Origin: Bolinopsis microptera
Lineage: Eukaryota; Ctenophora; Tentaculata; Lobata; Bolinopsidae
DNA length: 64,000 bases
NCBI RefSeq assembly: GCF_026151205.1
Contig: NC_087074.1
Span: 20,377,945-20,441,944 of the forward strand
Direction: 5' to 3'
The notes beneath the pieces were generated by a model that did no database searches, had not been told where the DNA came from, and worked only from the letters and a program-made list of their open reading frames with translations. The translations under genes and the position numbers were made by a program. Shown here one piece after another: positions 43,201 to 54,809 of the stretch. Position 1 is the stretch's first letter. The number at the start of each line of letters is the position of its first letter.

Positions 43201-43503
43201 AATTAATGAACGTATTTTAAGTTATGCGTCTTCCTTTTTGTTTAATTAAATTACCAAGTTCATCAAATAGGCCTCCAAAGTGTAAACTATTTCATGTGCT
43301 TTATATTATGTTATAAACCAGTACACTCACTGAAGCAGCTGAACAAATTGCAGTATTGAGAATCTGTGACCATTCTCAGCCACAAATTCGAATGCTTCCT
43401 TATTCGGTTCTCTGATGTAGTCATTGCACGCCAGCTCAAATCTTATCTTTGCTTCTTCGTCAGTCATTTTATCTAAGTTGGATTGAATCGAAATTTCAAC
43501 CAT
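34217..43503 (-). CDS. MMS19: MMS19, cytosolic Fe-S assembly (CIA) targeting protein, 20 exons
   Basis: HEAT-repeat protein that hands Fe-S clusters to DNA repair and replication enzymes in the CIA targeting complex. Exons: 43503-43331, 43178-43084, 42364-42192, 41922-41865, 41636-41508, 41054-40858, 40712-40573, 40439-40255, 38033-37856, 37684-37578, 37546-37517, 37372-37203, 37027-36875, 36634-36518, 36351-36229, 36047-35875, 35619-35538, 35350-35195, 35030-34940, 34650-34217. All junctions are GT-AG and every phase agrees, giving 987 aa (human ~1030). Diagnostic segments: IDGEQDPRNLM (human MDGEKDPRNLL), ISCYYPIDFTPPDD (human TSCYFPIDFTPPPN) and the C-terminal GDKKRVVR (human DDKKRLVRK). 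The start ATG opens MVEISIQSNLDKM. Introns carry a LINE, a MITE and three minisatellites. Confidence 0.95.
35372..35502. repeat. AGTAACC-type minisatellite in MMS19 intron 17
   Basis: Irregular units built from AGTAACC, AGCTAGTAACC and AGCAACCT. Same motif family as at 33813-34213. Confidence 0.8.
35742..35850. mobile_element. hairpin MITE with G/C homopolymer ends
   Basis: A G run, then GTCAACCTCATTTTACCTCA, a short loop region with CCTTTTTTGGCTGG, then ATGAGGTAAAATGAGGTTGA and a C run of more than 20. The two arms are inverse complements, and the element is flanked on both sides by TAATAT, a likely target duplication. It lies about 20 bp inside the intron after MMS19 exon 16. Confidence 0.75.
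36068..36232. repeat. AGTAACC-type minisatellite touching an MMS19 splice donor
   Basis: Units of AGTAACC(T/A)AGTAGCCAGC continue up to 36228. The donor of MMS19 exon 15 (CACCACCAG|GTTACTATC on the minus strand) is made of the repeat's own GGTTACT motif. Confidence 0.75.
38086..39605 (+). mobile_element. 5'-truncated non-LTR retrotransposon, ORF2 C-terminus plus 3' UTR
   Basis: A frame open to 39021 encodes ~310 residues with features of the extreme C-terminus of LINE ORF2: VHLRHLKFLLGINRRATN-x-x-AWGETG-x-YPL, then a Cys/His knuckle RTCTFCELKG ... EDETHFLTSCP and conserved R/F residues. No reverse transcriptase domain remains. The following ~580 bp are C/T-rich and look like a 3' UTR; the exact 3' end is uncertain. 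It sits antisense to MMS19 in intron 8, starting only ~50 bp upstream of the exon 9 acceptor. Confidence 0.8.
42349..42932. repeat. 49-bp array duplicating an MMS19 splice acceptor (12 units)
   Basis: Twelve units (one short by about 6 bp) of GTTTATTAGAACTACCACTG followed by GGAATTGTGTGTTGTGAGAA and TATGGTGCA. On the minus strand each unit contains AATTCCCAG|TGGTAGTTCTAA, the intron-exon junction of exon 3. The unit nearest the exon (acceptor at 42365/42364) is the one that continues into coding sequence; the other eleven lie in intron 2. Confidence 0.93.
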
Positions 43504-44536
43504 GTTCTATACATCTATCTAGAGATAAGACAGCATTATACATAAAGTATATGATATGTAATATGTATTATGTATACGTTATTATAATGTAACCTTTCAA
43601 ACCCACAACGTTCAATATCTTATGTAAAACAGTAATTCCAATAGTTAAGCCCTGATTTACTCGGATTCTTTGGGTTAATTAAGCTAAAAGATTTGGGTTT
43701 CTGATTCACACTTAAGTACAGTGAACTTTTGAATGGACACTACTAAAGAACCTTGAGTGCTTGTACAATTTACATTAATGTACAAGACATGATAATTCAG
43801 GATTTTCATAGTAAAACCAGCTTGTTAGTATACTGAATAAAACTTCAATATATGTATAGTTTGTATACTGTAGTATCGACTATAGAGCAATAAATATACC
43901 ATCATGTCATAAATAATAAATTAATGATCTATGAAGTACGTAAGTATAGTTAGTGGATATATAGAAAGTCCTAAATCCTTATATTTAGGTACATGATATT
44001 ATAATCTGGGATGTTTCTATTTCTTTAAACTTTAATAATCGCAAGTTTCTGTTGTTCCATTCTTCTATTGCACTGGCAAATCTTGTTACTCACTGCATTA
44101 TTTACAGTATTATTGCTCACACTTTCTTCTTTTCCACAGATCTAATTCAATGCATCCTCCTCCATGCGCTCTGGTTTCAAGCCACCTTTACTGCCTCCAA
44201 TCTCAGTTGCAGCTTTTTCCCTCAAATCCAAAGCAAAAGCCTGGCCTTCTGCCAGATTTGGCCTCCGTCTTGCTTCCACTTCTCTTATCCTGTGATATTT
44301 GGTCACTCAACACACTTTTCGTTGACTCAATTCTTTTCGTTGTACATGACACAAAAGTTTTAAACTGATAATCATCAAAGCAGTACAGAGGATAATAAGT
44401 GAGAAACAGTTTAGAATATTACAATATAAAACAACCACCTTGCTTAATAAATCAACACGTTATTAGTGTGATAAAAACTCAAAGAAAAGGTTTCAAGTTG
44501 TTCAATGTAGAATGTAGATCTACCTTCCGGAGTTAC
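43504..44536. other. intergenic, MMS19 5' side to mL54 3' side
   Basis: AT-rich, with no convincing exon on either strand. The plus-strand frame at 44052-44363 is Ser/Leu-rich and shows no motif. It should contain the MMS19 promoter; no TATA box is obvious. Confidence 0.5.
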
Positions 44537-46654
44537 TTACTCGTCAATAATTTCGTCCTCCGTTGGGAACTTCAACTGACTGTATAAGTCTGGGTGTTTG
44601 TGTCTCAGCTTCATGACCCTGTTGTTCATGTTCATTCTAAAGTCATTTATCTTGGTAAACAGATTATGATCTGGCTTCTGAAGATGCTCGTCAATGGGCA
44701 TGTTGTAGGTATCAGCAATTTCCCACAACCAATCTGGATAATCTTCATCAGGTCCTAGGATTGGATCTTCTTCCCCTTCTAAAGGAGATGCCCCTCTGCA
44801 TCTGTTGAAGAAAATAAGCTCATTATTCGTTGTTATCATTTCAAGACAGATCAATGGATCCCTTACCAAGATTCCTGAGAAAATGCAATGAGACTGGATT
44901 TTGGGCAATTGAAAGTGCGATTCCCAGCCCCCCACCCACTGCCCCCACATGTCTTGCGCCAACTGAAGAACTCAGGGCCAATCTCATTTCCCTCTGGAGA
45001 GGAATTATGAAACTTCAATTGCAGTAATAGCTGGTTAGCTCGCAGAATCTAGTTATGAAGATTGCGTGTTCGAGGCTAGGTTGAATATAATTTTCTTCCC
45101 ACTTTTTTGGCAATTATGTGTAACTAATGATACCTCGGTAATATAATTAGCAAAGTACGATACAGTGTGGTATGGAATTGAGGATGAGACATAATAAAAT
45201 CGTCATCCGGCCCCGAAGCAGCCGAAACATTTATAGCCGTTACAAAAATATATAGCCTTATTTTTTCCTTTCCAGACTGTATTCCTAGCCACCTTTTAAA
45301 TTTATGCCACTGCGGATACCCGTCGTCTAGTCTTAGACAACAGACAAGGAGATCGCATAGATTCAATGGATCCTTAGCTACTCCCTAGACTAGGTGACAC
45401 TGGGATTCGAACCCTGATGCTCTAACCACTAGGTCACCTACTCGATAGGAATGAAATCTATGATGCTGAAAAAGCACACCGTAGGCTCACGGCCAGTATC
45501 ACTTGACCATGAGCCTGCGTATGAGATTAAAGAATATCACACAGATCTTGCACAAATTCTCGTGCGCGTAACGTTGAAGTTTTTACAATATAAACACCTG
45601 ATAAAATACACCATACACTGCACCTGTATTATAATTATTTTATTTCTAGTTATTTATTTTGTGCGATAAGCCTAACTCACAGTCTCGCATAATTCTTGAC
45701 CTGGGAAATGGATCTTTTGTTATAGCTTATTCAAGTTTTACTGCTATATTATATCATAATTACACTGTAAAATATTCAATATCAACCTAGTGAAATCAGG
45801 ATCACAAGTTCGGGGTGCTTTCCTAGCCAAAGCTGCCACTTGTGGTTTCTTCAAACACAGTGCTGAAAGATTTATTAATTAAGATTAATTAGTTCAAATT
45901 CAAATTTGTTTTGGAAAAGCATCTAAAAAAATCTCTCTGCCAAGAGAAAGGGAATAAATATCTCATGAATTTGTTTTTATTTATTTATTTTTTAAATTAA
46001 CGGTTTTTAACTTTTTAAACTTTTTTATATGTAAATAAATTATGACAATTATGTTAGTTATAGAATTTGTTTGTTTTTTAATGACGAAGGCTGTGAAATG
46101 TTCACAGTTCTGATAATGAGGAAATCAGAAAGAATGTTTAAAACTAGTGATGATGTTTATGTCATTATTCTTAATCTTAATCTAATCTAATCTCACAAGA
46201 CAAGTTAAAATTCTTCATTAAATAGATAGTTAGCAATAAGAACGATTTGGTTTTATAACAAAACTAGAAAGCCCGTGGTAACAGGGAGTGAGGGAGGAAG
46301 CTAGTAGTATTATTTGAAATAAATCACATACAGAAATATTCATCCGAACAGAAGATACAGCCGATTTAAATGTAAACAATTTAAACCCAACGTAATTACC
46401 ACAAAACTGATCAAAATGACGTTAAAACAATCATTGCACGTGCATGTGCGCGTTTCAACACCATTACCATGGTTACTATGCAACTTCCTATTTTTCATCT
46501 AATTTGCACGTGGGCGGTCGTACATCAGAAATAATTCTTTGAATTATAGTAGAGATTGATTTGATTTTCTCACGTTAAAGATAAAATAAATTAACAAACC
46601 TGTTGTTGTAATAGATCTGTGGAACATTCCATGAACTCTCTTTACATGATTCAT
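44537..46654 (-). CDS. MRPL54: mitochondrial large-subunit ribosomal protein mL54, 3 exons (131 aa)
   Basis: Exons 46654-46600, 45862-45787 and 44801-44537, all GT-AG with matching phases (55+76+265 bp). The protein starts MNHVKRVHGMFHRSITTT, a basic, Ser/Thr-rich presequence suited to mitochondrial import. It continues LCLKKPQVAALARK and DPDFTRCRGAS, then the diagnostic DPILGPDEDYPDWLWEI (human mL54 has PDAEYPEWLFEM) and a basic helix INDFRMNMNNRVMKLRHK matching the family's R-x2-N-x-W-R-x-N-R segment. The C-terminal extension LKFPTEDEIIDE is longer than in human. Intron 1 holds the dispersed repeat and intron 2 a SINE. It is read leftward, like MMS19, 1 kb away. Confidence 0.83.
45122..45440 (-). 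mobile_element. tRNA-derived SINE with no anticodon arm
   Basis: On the minus strand the head (45440-45391) reads GGTGACCTAGTGGTTAGAGC, then ATCAGGGTTCGAATCCC and AGTGTCACC. An acceptor-like stem (GGTGAC/GTCACC), a D-arm with A box and a T-arm with B box are present, but the D-arm runs straight into the T-arm. A ~270-bp body follows and ends near GTATCATTAGTTACAC. It lies in mL54 intron 2. Confidence 0.75.
46260..46545 (+). repeat. dispersed ~280-bp repeat, copy 2
   Basis: Second copy of the 971-1250 element: same start AAACTAGAAAGCCCGTGGT, same TTACCATGGTTACTATGCAA block and TTTGCACGTGGGCGGTCGTA end. It lies in mL54 intron 1, 55 bp from exon 1. Confidence 0.75.
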
Positions 46655-48754
46655 ATTTACATAAAGCTGCAAATAATTGCTGACATCAGGATATTTTATT
46701 GAGTGATTAATCTTGAGCCCTGAACAAATATTAAAAGCAACTATTTTAGTTGATGCTGCCACTACCACATGTGATGGGTAAAGTCCTGATTTGATGGGTG
46801 GCTCTGTTATAAGCGCCCGGCCACATTCCCGGGTACACCTTGCATTGTCAAGCTTTACTTTCTCAAAGGACACACTAATTATATCAAAATATGATAAACA
46901 TTGAATAGAATTACATTCCAAATATTAGATCATAGGATTTTAAGATCTTAGGCTCCAGTGCTCTATCCAATCTTCCGCTTTACCATTGACATATCGTTGT
47001 GGTTTTTTAACATCCCAAACAGCTTGTAGCTATATTGTGCTTAGTTTAGATTTTCAAAAGGAGAACGTTATTTTCGAGATTCCAAAAAACCCGGAATATT
47101 ATACATTGGGCGTTTGATAATAGTGGTCAAATGTCACATATTATAACGTACTATATCTATGTGCAGTATGCTGCAAACATATCGTCATGGTATTATATTG
47201 GAAGGGCAAATGTCCACAACGATATCTGGTACAATTCCACTTCTCTCTGTAACCCCCAAACTCTATGCAGTATGCAGTTTTTTATTCCCATTTGAGCATG
47301 AGCCGATATCTCACACATTGTTTTAGCTATATGCTATGTACTGATGTACTGACCTAAACCATCAGACAGCTACATATATAGAGCAGGGACAATCTGGAAC
47401 ACAGTACGACAAAATCTCATGCTAACTACATTCACCTGTAAGCCCAATCACCTCAAATCATCCATAAAAATAACCATCGCTCACACTCAAAAGGAAGGAG
47501 AACCAAATGACTGGAACTTAGCCTTAAACAGTGTTCGACAAAATTCAAAAACTTTAAAATTGACCTTGCCTAGATTACTTAAGCTTACAAAAGCTGTAAT
47601 ATCTTAGCAAAATATAACTTGCAGCAGCCCCATACCTTGTCATGAACATAATATCGATACTACCTCTGTGATCACATCTTTCTCTGGGTGCAAAATGAAT
47701 AAATATATTATATATAGATTATAGGTTTACCAGTTTTATAGAAATTTGAAAGTTCTATAGAAATTTATTTATATATATATGGATTATAAACATTTTTGTT
47801 TGTGTGTTTTGTGCTATGCATCTTTATACCTATTTTAGAAGAGATTTTTATAGAATATTAGAAGTGCAGTAGGGTCAGTTTCAGACGAATTAAGCATAAA
47901 TGACATCATTGCCATGTCTGAAGTAGTTTGTAAATGGGCCATTGTTAGCCCCAAGCGTTTTGGTCCCTCATTCCTGCCACTCAGCATTGCCTACTGTAAA
48001 GTAGAAATTTTTCTAAGACAATAGAGAAACTGACCCTGTCTCACTAAATTCCCCTAAATTCAACCACTTACCTTGACGGATGTTACTCGTCTAAATTTCT
48101 TCGAAGTAGCGCGCGCCGCTTTCTTCTTGCCCGATGGCAAGTGCTACGAAGTAGCGCGCGCCGGGCCAGATCATTAGTGAAACAAATTTTTAGTGAAACA
48201 AATTTAAAATTTTATCCTTTATTTTACAATCATAATATAATAATATTTATAAGCATCCGTTTTGAAAGTTTTAAATTTTAATATATTCACATTTCTATTT
48301 AAAATTCAATTTTATGTATAAATCAATAACTGGCCGCCATAGCCGTGCATTCTTGAAAACAGGATTAACTTGATTATAGTTATATACGACAACGTAAATT
48401 TAAAATTATCCGTGGTTTTTAAAATTAAAAAAAATTATAATTTTACCTAAGTCCAAAGCCAGCTTTGTAAAATTTACTATTAGATCATTATAATATATTG
48501 TCAACTTTATATATTATTATAATGCAACAATTCATTTATTTGTAAACACGCGTACTCCAGCCCTTATACGCATCAATTGTTATACGGCGCGGCTCAAGCC
48601 GCGCACGGACGTATTATTACATTAACAATGGTCAATAATTATTGTGCTATGTTTAATGATGCGCGGCTTTTGGAGCAACAAAAGCAGCTAATTTGAACCG
48701 TTTTCTCTAAATCACTCGCCTCAATTAATTTTTTGTGAAAAGGCCCTGAGGTTG

Positions 48755-48845
48755 TAGCGCGATGCACTACTGGGCCGCGCCGCGCATATTCTCGCAACCA
48801 TATTCCGTAGATCGGCGAGATGCACCACTGGGCCTCGCCGAGCTA
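48755..48845. repeat. imperfect GC-rich direct repeat
   Basis: GCGCGATGCACTACTGGGCC followed by GCGCCGCGC is repeated ~60 bp later as GGCGAGATGCACCACTGGGC then CTCGCCGAGC. A related block lies at 34830-34870, inside MMS19 intron 19 (GCACGATGAACTACTG ... GGGCCGCGCTGCGC). Confidence 0.5.
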
Positions 48846-48879
48846 TGAAGGATTGACATCGTGAATCAAGCCCTGAAGG

Positions 48880-48910
48880 TACAGGGTGGGCCAAAAGTCA
48901 GTGTGCAAAC
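48880..48910 (+). mobile_element. mariner-type terminal inverted repeat, left
   Basis: TACAGGGTGGGCCAAAAGTC continues AGTGTGCAAAC. It is a perfect 31-bp inverse match to 55565-55595, with TA at both outer edges. The subterminal CTGCGCGCAGTGTCGTGACC also recurs inverted near 54817. Confidence 0.8.
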
Positions 48911-49859
48911 ACTGCTGCGCGCAGTGTCGTGACCGCTCTTCGTCGTATTTCACACATATTTGGACGTTGGCAATTTATTCCATTGATAATTTTAAAGTTT
49001 TAACATTTTTACATTAAATTCTTTTTTAATTTAGTTCTAAAACGATTAAGCTTGCTTTCTGTGAAAATTTAATGTACTTTCGTAAAATAATTTTGATGTG
49101 GCAGCGATTTGAAAAAGATATTAGTTAAAAATGATACAAAAAAATTGGACATTTTTTGATATTAAAACACGTATAACTTGGGCTGTGTTGACAGTAGAAA
49201 AATAATTTAACCCTTGTCCGAAAGGTTTACAAAAGTTTTACACGCCGCGCATATTTGCCGCGCAATTTCGCGTGTCAAATCCGTCTAAGAGTGAACATAA
49301 TTGATGAAGGAGCACTTTGATCTTTACACCTCGTGCGTTCACTGTTCACACATTAATTGCGCCCTGTTAATGTTGCCTTGCCACTCGCGTTATTCTATCA
49401 TCCATATTTTTGCTCTTAGTTGTTTGATAATGTGTCAGCAGTAATCAGCCTTGCTGTATTATATAATGCAATTAACGATACACAATAACAGATAATAGGG
49501 TTTTGATTATAGATTTTAAAGTCGGACAACTTTTACAAACCGGTAAGTAATTAATTGGTATTTATTGTAAATATCTGTTATTTCATATTTGGTTTCGGTT
49601 TTATTCGGAATTAAGAATGCGACTAGGAAGCTTCGATTAATGGAGCCCCAGCAATACAAGCTTTAAAGGGCTCGTGAGTCGTGTTAGTGTTACTAGATCA
49701 ACATGCTTAGCCAGTCAGTCTTGTTATATTAAACTATTACTTTTGAGCTTGAAAACAGACAAAACTTTGCTTATTTGTTTGTTTATTATTTTGTTTGTTA
49801 TCAGAGAAAGAAGACAATATTACCTCTCGATTATTTCAGGTGAAGCTAAAACATAAAAG

Positions 49860-52800
49860 CGCTGAAAGACCAAGAAGCATCTCCTAAAGAGCTGTTGAAT
49901 CAGCACGCTGAAGAAGTACAGAGACTGGCGAACAAGCTGGGCGCCGATAAACTCAGACAGCAGCAAACACTTCAAGTGAGCTTCGTGACGTTACCGTCGT
50001 TGTGACGTCATTGTCGATGTTGATCGAATGAATTTATTTGTATTCTAGAGATTCTATTTTAGCATTTGACAAGTAACAACTTTGGCTCTGTTTACTGTGC
50101 TGTAAGCAGGACCGACGGATTCCCGGCGCCGGGGGAGGTGTTTATTCCCGGCCCCGGCCAATTTTGAGTTTTTGGCCGGGAATTTGGCCGGGAATTATAG
50201 ATTAAAAAGTCACCTAAGAACATAAAAACTACTGTCTTATTTGACCCACAATTCATACTTACATTTACAACTTATCTTATATTGGTAAGGGATCAATTAG
50301 CCGAAGTTAAAATGGAAAGTGCCAATTTTACTTTAAAGTCTGAAGCACTGAGCGTGAAAAGTGATAATATGGACTCTAAAAGTGCCTGTTTCTTCATACT
50401 ATGGTGTTCCGCCTCACTTCTATACTCCTATAATCGAGCACAGGACTTGACAAGCCCACTAAAACAAGTTGTGTAAAAAATACCACCAGTTCACGGCCCA
50501 ACTACATTGTTTATTTGTACACCCAGTGAATTATTCCTTATACGGCGCGGAACATTCCTGGCCTAACGTGTGTGCCGTGTTTCTCCGCACTATCAGTTGA
50601 CTACCACTCATGTAGTTGACTGCCACTGTACTCGCATTTATGTGTTACTTGTTTTTACGTGTTAGATTTAAATTGCTCGTGATTAGACACACGTTTGGTG
50701 AAAGGGGAGGGGATAGTTTTCACTTTTCAGACAAGGGAAGGGGCAAGGAAACGTGTGATTACTTGATTATTGATTTTTCACGTTTTAAGTGTGTGCTCAC
50801 GTTTCCCGAGGGGTGTAAATCTCGACACGTGTTCAGTAATTATGTGTTTTATAAATACCCTACTGTTTACACTTTTTAAAGCCAACAATATAATCCACAA
50901 AACTGACTCTTGGCACTCATTTCAGGATTTAAAACGGCCAAATAATGTGTTTTATAAATACCCTACTATAATAGTAGCACTCTCCTAGTCGAAGGAATCG
51001 TTTGAGGTAACTCCAGTGGCTCTCCAATAAGGGAGGAATGCTTCATTTTTGAATGGAAAAGTATACTGTAACGAATTGAAAATGTAACGATTAAAATAAT
51101 GCTTGCATTTCTTGCGTAATTTAGCAACCTTTTTTAGCGTTATCTTAATTAAAACTGCTGCCATTGGTCGATATATTCTATCAGTAGAATAAGCTGTTGC
51201 AATTGGCCACACATTGCTAACTAATGCACCCGACTAACGCGTGTCTTACTCCGCAAAACCATCCAAAAGCTATACACTAATCCTACCTAATCTTACACTC
51301 AGCTCTTATGGCTATTCTACACTTAAACTAGAACATTCTAAAATATCGATTATTACGCTAAAACCCTGCTGTGTACAGCTTATTGGCCACTGAGCTGTGT
51401 ATGTGCTCGTAGTCATATATGTGTGAAAATATGCCGATAATACTTCCAGATTATTTCTCGAATAAATTAATAAGTAACCTAATAAAATAAATCATTATAT
51501 AATTAATATAAAAAGTAGTTGTCTTTTCCATTTATACTGTACCAATCGCCGACTCACTTTAACATTTAGCCACACCAGCAGGGCAACTTGAATTTTATTA
51601 GAAATCGTTAACAAAACACGTGCCAATTAATTGTCTGTGTACATGCGTGAATATTGAATGTGAAATGTATAATTAGAATTTGATGACATGCTTTATACCC
51701 CCCCCCCTCTAGTGTGGAAATTACGCAGAGAAAACGTGTGTCAAAACATATGTAAAAATGTTTGTCTTAGGACTTATTTCATATTTAACATAATTCTGGC
51801 AATTATCATACAATTCCGTCCCTAGAGTCACTAAGTCTAAGCAACTGATTTGCCGTCATTTAGTAACCACGGTATCTAAGTAACTGACTGTGTCATCTCA
51901 CTTGGTAACCAAACTTTCACCCTCAGGAGGGTATATCTCAAAATTGAACTCTGAACACGATTCTGATGCTGAGCTAATACCTGTTGATCTTAACGACCTC
52001 TCCCCTCAAGACTTTGTGGTCTATAAGTTCGGCTGTTAAGTCTGCCAGGTAATTTAGTCATATCTTATCTGGTGTAAGTTGGGTTCAACTCGAATTAACA
52101 TCCCCAAGATGAACTACTATTTTTTAATCGTGCATGAGAAACTAAAATATTATGATAGGGGGCTTTTTTAAAAGTTACTGACATGACGCTGGTCCTCACT
52201 TTTTGGAGACTCTACTACCTCATTTCCAGGTGAGTGCACTATTAGTGGGGAGGAGGTGTATTAACTTTATCAGTCACGTAACCTCATGACACTCCCCATC
52301 ACGGGTAACTTGTAATGGTAACGTTGTCATGGTAACAGAAATGTGTTTTCAGGCTGAGCAGGAAGCTGTACAACAACCGGTTTGACAAGTTACAAGTGGT
52401 GGACCTACATCATCTAGATGTACAGGTTCGTTCATTTACTGATTGATAGCTATTTTAATGAACTTATTTGTTTAGATTTATGACGTGTTTCTCAATTGAC
52501 AATTTTATACCCTCGAGATAATGAAAAATGCAAAATTCTATGAAGGATACATTTTTAATGTTCAATTAAATAAATGAAAAACTTAAGTTGACTAAATCGC
52601 TGCCTGTATTTGGATTATTTGAAAAAATCAATTTGGTGTGACCACAGTACCATAAGTCGCACTGAGCATAAAACCTGTGAGTGTGTGCCAGCTCATGTCC
52701 ATCTTCTTCCACGGTTTCTTCCATTCTCCAAAACCAATCCCTGCCCTGCTGTACGGCTGGACCATTCCTCTCACCTCTTCACAGACTAAGTCCCTCTCAG

Positions 52801-54186
52801 CACAATCTAGTTCCTTGTCTGGTCTCCAAACTCTCCCTGACCTGACTTGCGGTTAAATCGCCCTTATCATGTCATCATGGTGTGCTGCCTCTGCTCTAAT
52901 CCACCGACCCAGGAACTTGATTGGCTTTTCCGCTACGTTTGGAATCACCTCTCCCCCTAGACTCAGACTTTCTTCGACGCCTCCACTTCCACTGTTCTCT
53001 TCATACCATTCTACTTTTCATATCCTTCATCCGGGCACATGTCAAACAACTGGATGGATGATCACATCATTAATTATACGGCACTAATTGGTGATATAAT
53101 TTGACTCCCTAATATAAATAATTGGGGTTCCCCTTTGTCGTGCAGCCCTTAAATGGTTCATAACTTGGCTAAATTGTGTAATCAACTTGAAATTTTGGGA
53201 ATCACTTGAATTGTTATACCAAATTTAATGTGTCTGTCAACTTTGGAGTTCCTAGTATAAAGTGTTCTCGCTTTATGGCAACAATAATTAAAACTAAAAG
53301 GAGAGAGTGACGTGCCACACCCTCTGAAATCAATGAAATTTGGCCGCTAGACTGAATGTAATATTTCAGTTAACAACTCTACCTCGATTCGATGCAGTGG
53401 GAGAGGTTGAAGTTGACGTTCAAGCAGTCACCCTGGCGAACAAGAAATCTTTCAGGCCAAGAGGCTAGGTGACTAGAAACTCAATCACTATATCCGTGAA
53501 ACTTGTCGGGAGCACTGTTATGTGAGTTATTTTACCTTCTAATTTCCAATGAGCATGAAAATTACCCAGGTTCATGGAATGCACGAAAATGAACAAAAAT
53601 TAAGAATCTCCTAAAACTAAAAGTGCTCAGAACGGTTTAAAACTGGCCGGAAAGCGTTTAGATTGGTCCTAGGACCACTCAAACCAAGTTTGGGGATCAC
53701 TGCATGTCCACAACCGATGTAACCAATGTTCCAAAATGTTCCAATTTTGTCCCAATAACTCGTTCACCAGCCTATAACCTCCGTTCACCAGCATGCGCTG
53801 TGACCGTCATGGTCACGGCGCAAGATGCGCGCATTTTAAAATTGCGGGAACACATTTTAATTGCCATTGTACATTGTAGTGCATAATGGGGTGTGTGGTC
53901 TGATACTTGATAGTAGACATAGGTTATATTTGAAACATTCCCGGTGCCTTCAACTGTTCTTTACTGTGCATGCACTGACTATTTGATTGCTTAAAGTTAA
54001 ACGAAAAGGCGAGCCTTAAAAAACATTAGTTTCAATCTTTTCATAGTTTTATGATGCAAATATAATTTGTCCATTTACATAACTGATAATACCCCCATAT
54101 CTTTTCAGTTGTGGAGGTCGGACCGAAACTGTAATCAGACACTAAACATTGACGAGGACCAATTACTCTACTCCTTCAATGATTAA
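49860..54186 (+). CDS. unidentified gene, last exons (partial reconstruction)
   Basis: Four exon candidates read rightward. A: ~49860-49975, coiled-coil-like (LLNQHAEEVQRLANKLGADK). B: 51927-52026 (DSDAELIPVDLNDLSPQDF). C: 52353-52425. D: 54119-54186, ending SFND and a TAA followed directly by AATAAA. Junction B/C joins in frame (VVYK + LSRKLYNNRFDKL), and C/D is phase 0. Exon A ends in phase 0 while B needs phase 1, so at least one exon between them is missing from my model; the 5' end is also not found. The combined tail has a long-helix/acidic character. I do not recognise the family. It lies between the two mariner-type ends. Confidence 0.5.
52690..53050 (-). mobile_element. reverse-transcriptase relic (LINE fragment)
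   Basis: On the minus strand the frame reads SLGGEVIPNVAEKPIKFLGR followed by WIRAEAAHHDDMIRAI. This matches the G-E-x-I-P-x-x-x-x-K-P-x-K-F-L-G segment found near the end of the RT domain in several non-LTR elements. Downstream the frame shifts several times (ERDLVCEEVRGMVQPYSRAG in another frame). It is an old, degenerate copy in the intron between exons C and D of the unidentified gene. Confidence 0.6.
53325..53715 (+). repeat. diverged relative of the 316-bp palindrome satellite
   Basis: TTCATGGAATGCACGAAAAT, then GAACAAAAAT, CCTAAAACT, GGCCGGAAAGCGTTTAGATT, GGTCCTAGGA and CAAGTTTGGGGATCACTGCA follow the order of the satellite unit in the palindrome arms, with many substitutions. It is a single copy, about 40 kb away. 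Confidence 0.6.
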
Positions 54187-54809
54187 TAAAGATCGCTGAT
54201 TGCTTTTACTAATGTATAGTGTTAAAATGAAAGAGAAATTGTTGAGACGGAAGAGAAAAAGGCACTCATTTATTTATAGTTTTATGTCTTGACAATGATA
54301 TTCGAAAGCTAATTTTAAAAACTGGCTCTGAACCCTTGCTAAATGATTTAGGAAGGTGTACGGGATAAATATGCCTGTAGACATCATTTTCAGTGGGTTT
54401 TATGAAGTTTATGATTAGGATATATTTTGGGACTGAAATAAGCGCAAGACCTTCGACGCTTCTATTCCTACTGTTTTTTTAATTTAGCAAATATACAAAC
54501 AAATTTTATACTGTCGTAAAGATAAAATATTTAGTTATCGGATAGAGACTTGAAAATTAAGTATTACAATAACCAAGCTAAAATATTCAATGTTAAACTC
54601 AAAAATTTTCACGCGTTAATGAAGAAATATTTAGTTCTGCGCGTAGTTTTTTGGCCACATCTACGGCAAATTTTCACCAATTTTGTTCATAATTTCAAAA
54701 TGTTATTTAGTAGACAAATTACTTTCGGACTACATCCATATTGTTTATTTAAGTCTAAAAGAAACCACATTTATTTGACTTCAAAATTGTTCAATCTGAA
54801 TACGAGCTA

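Larger units (their letters stand above)
46655..49859. other. 3.2-kb gene-poor region upstream of mL54
   Basis: No gene that I can support. It holds two GC-rich GAAGTAGCGCGCGCCG blocks (48100-48170), a GC-rich duplicated motif (48755-48845) and one mariner-type end (48880-48910). Short frames at 47419-47607 and 49674-49856 lack motifs. Confidence 0.5.

Noticed and set aside
44052-44363. 103-residue plus-strand frame
   Set aside because: Skewed Ser/Leu/Phe composition, no motif, no splice or poly(A) support.
46930-46990. tRNA-like D-arm on the minus strand (TTGGATAGAGCACTGGAGCC)
   Set aside because: No B box or acceptor stem at the right distance; too weak to call a tRNA or SINE.
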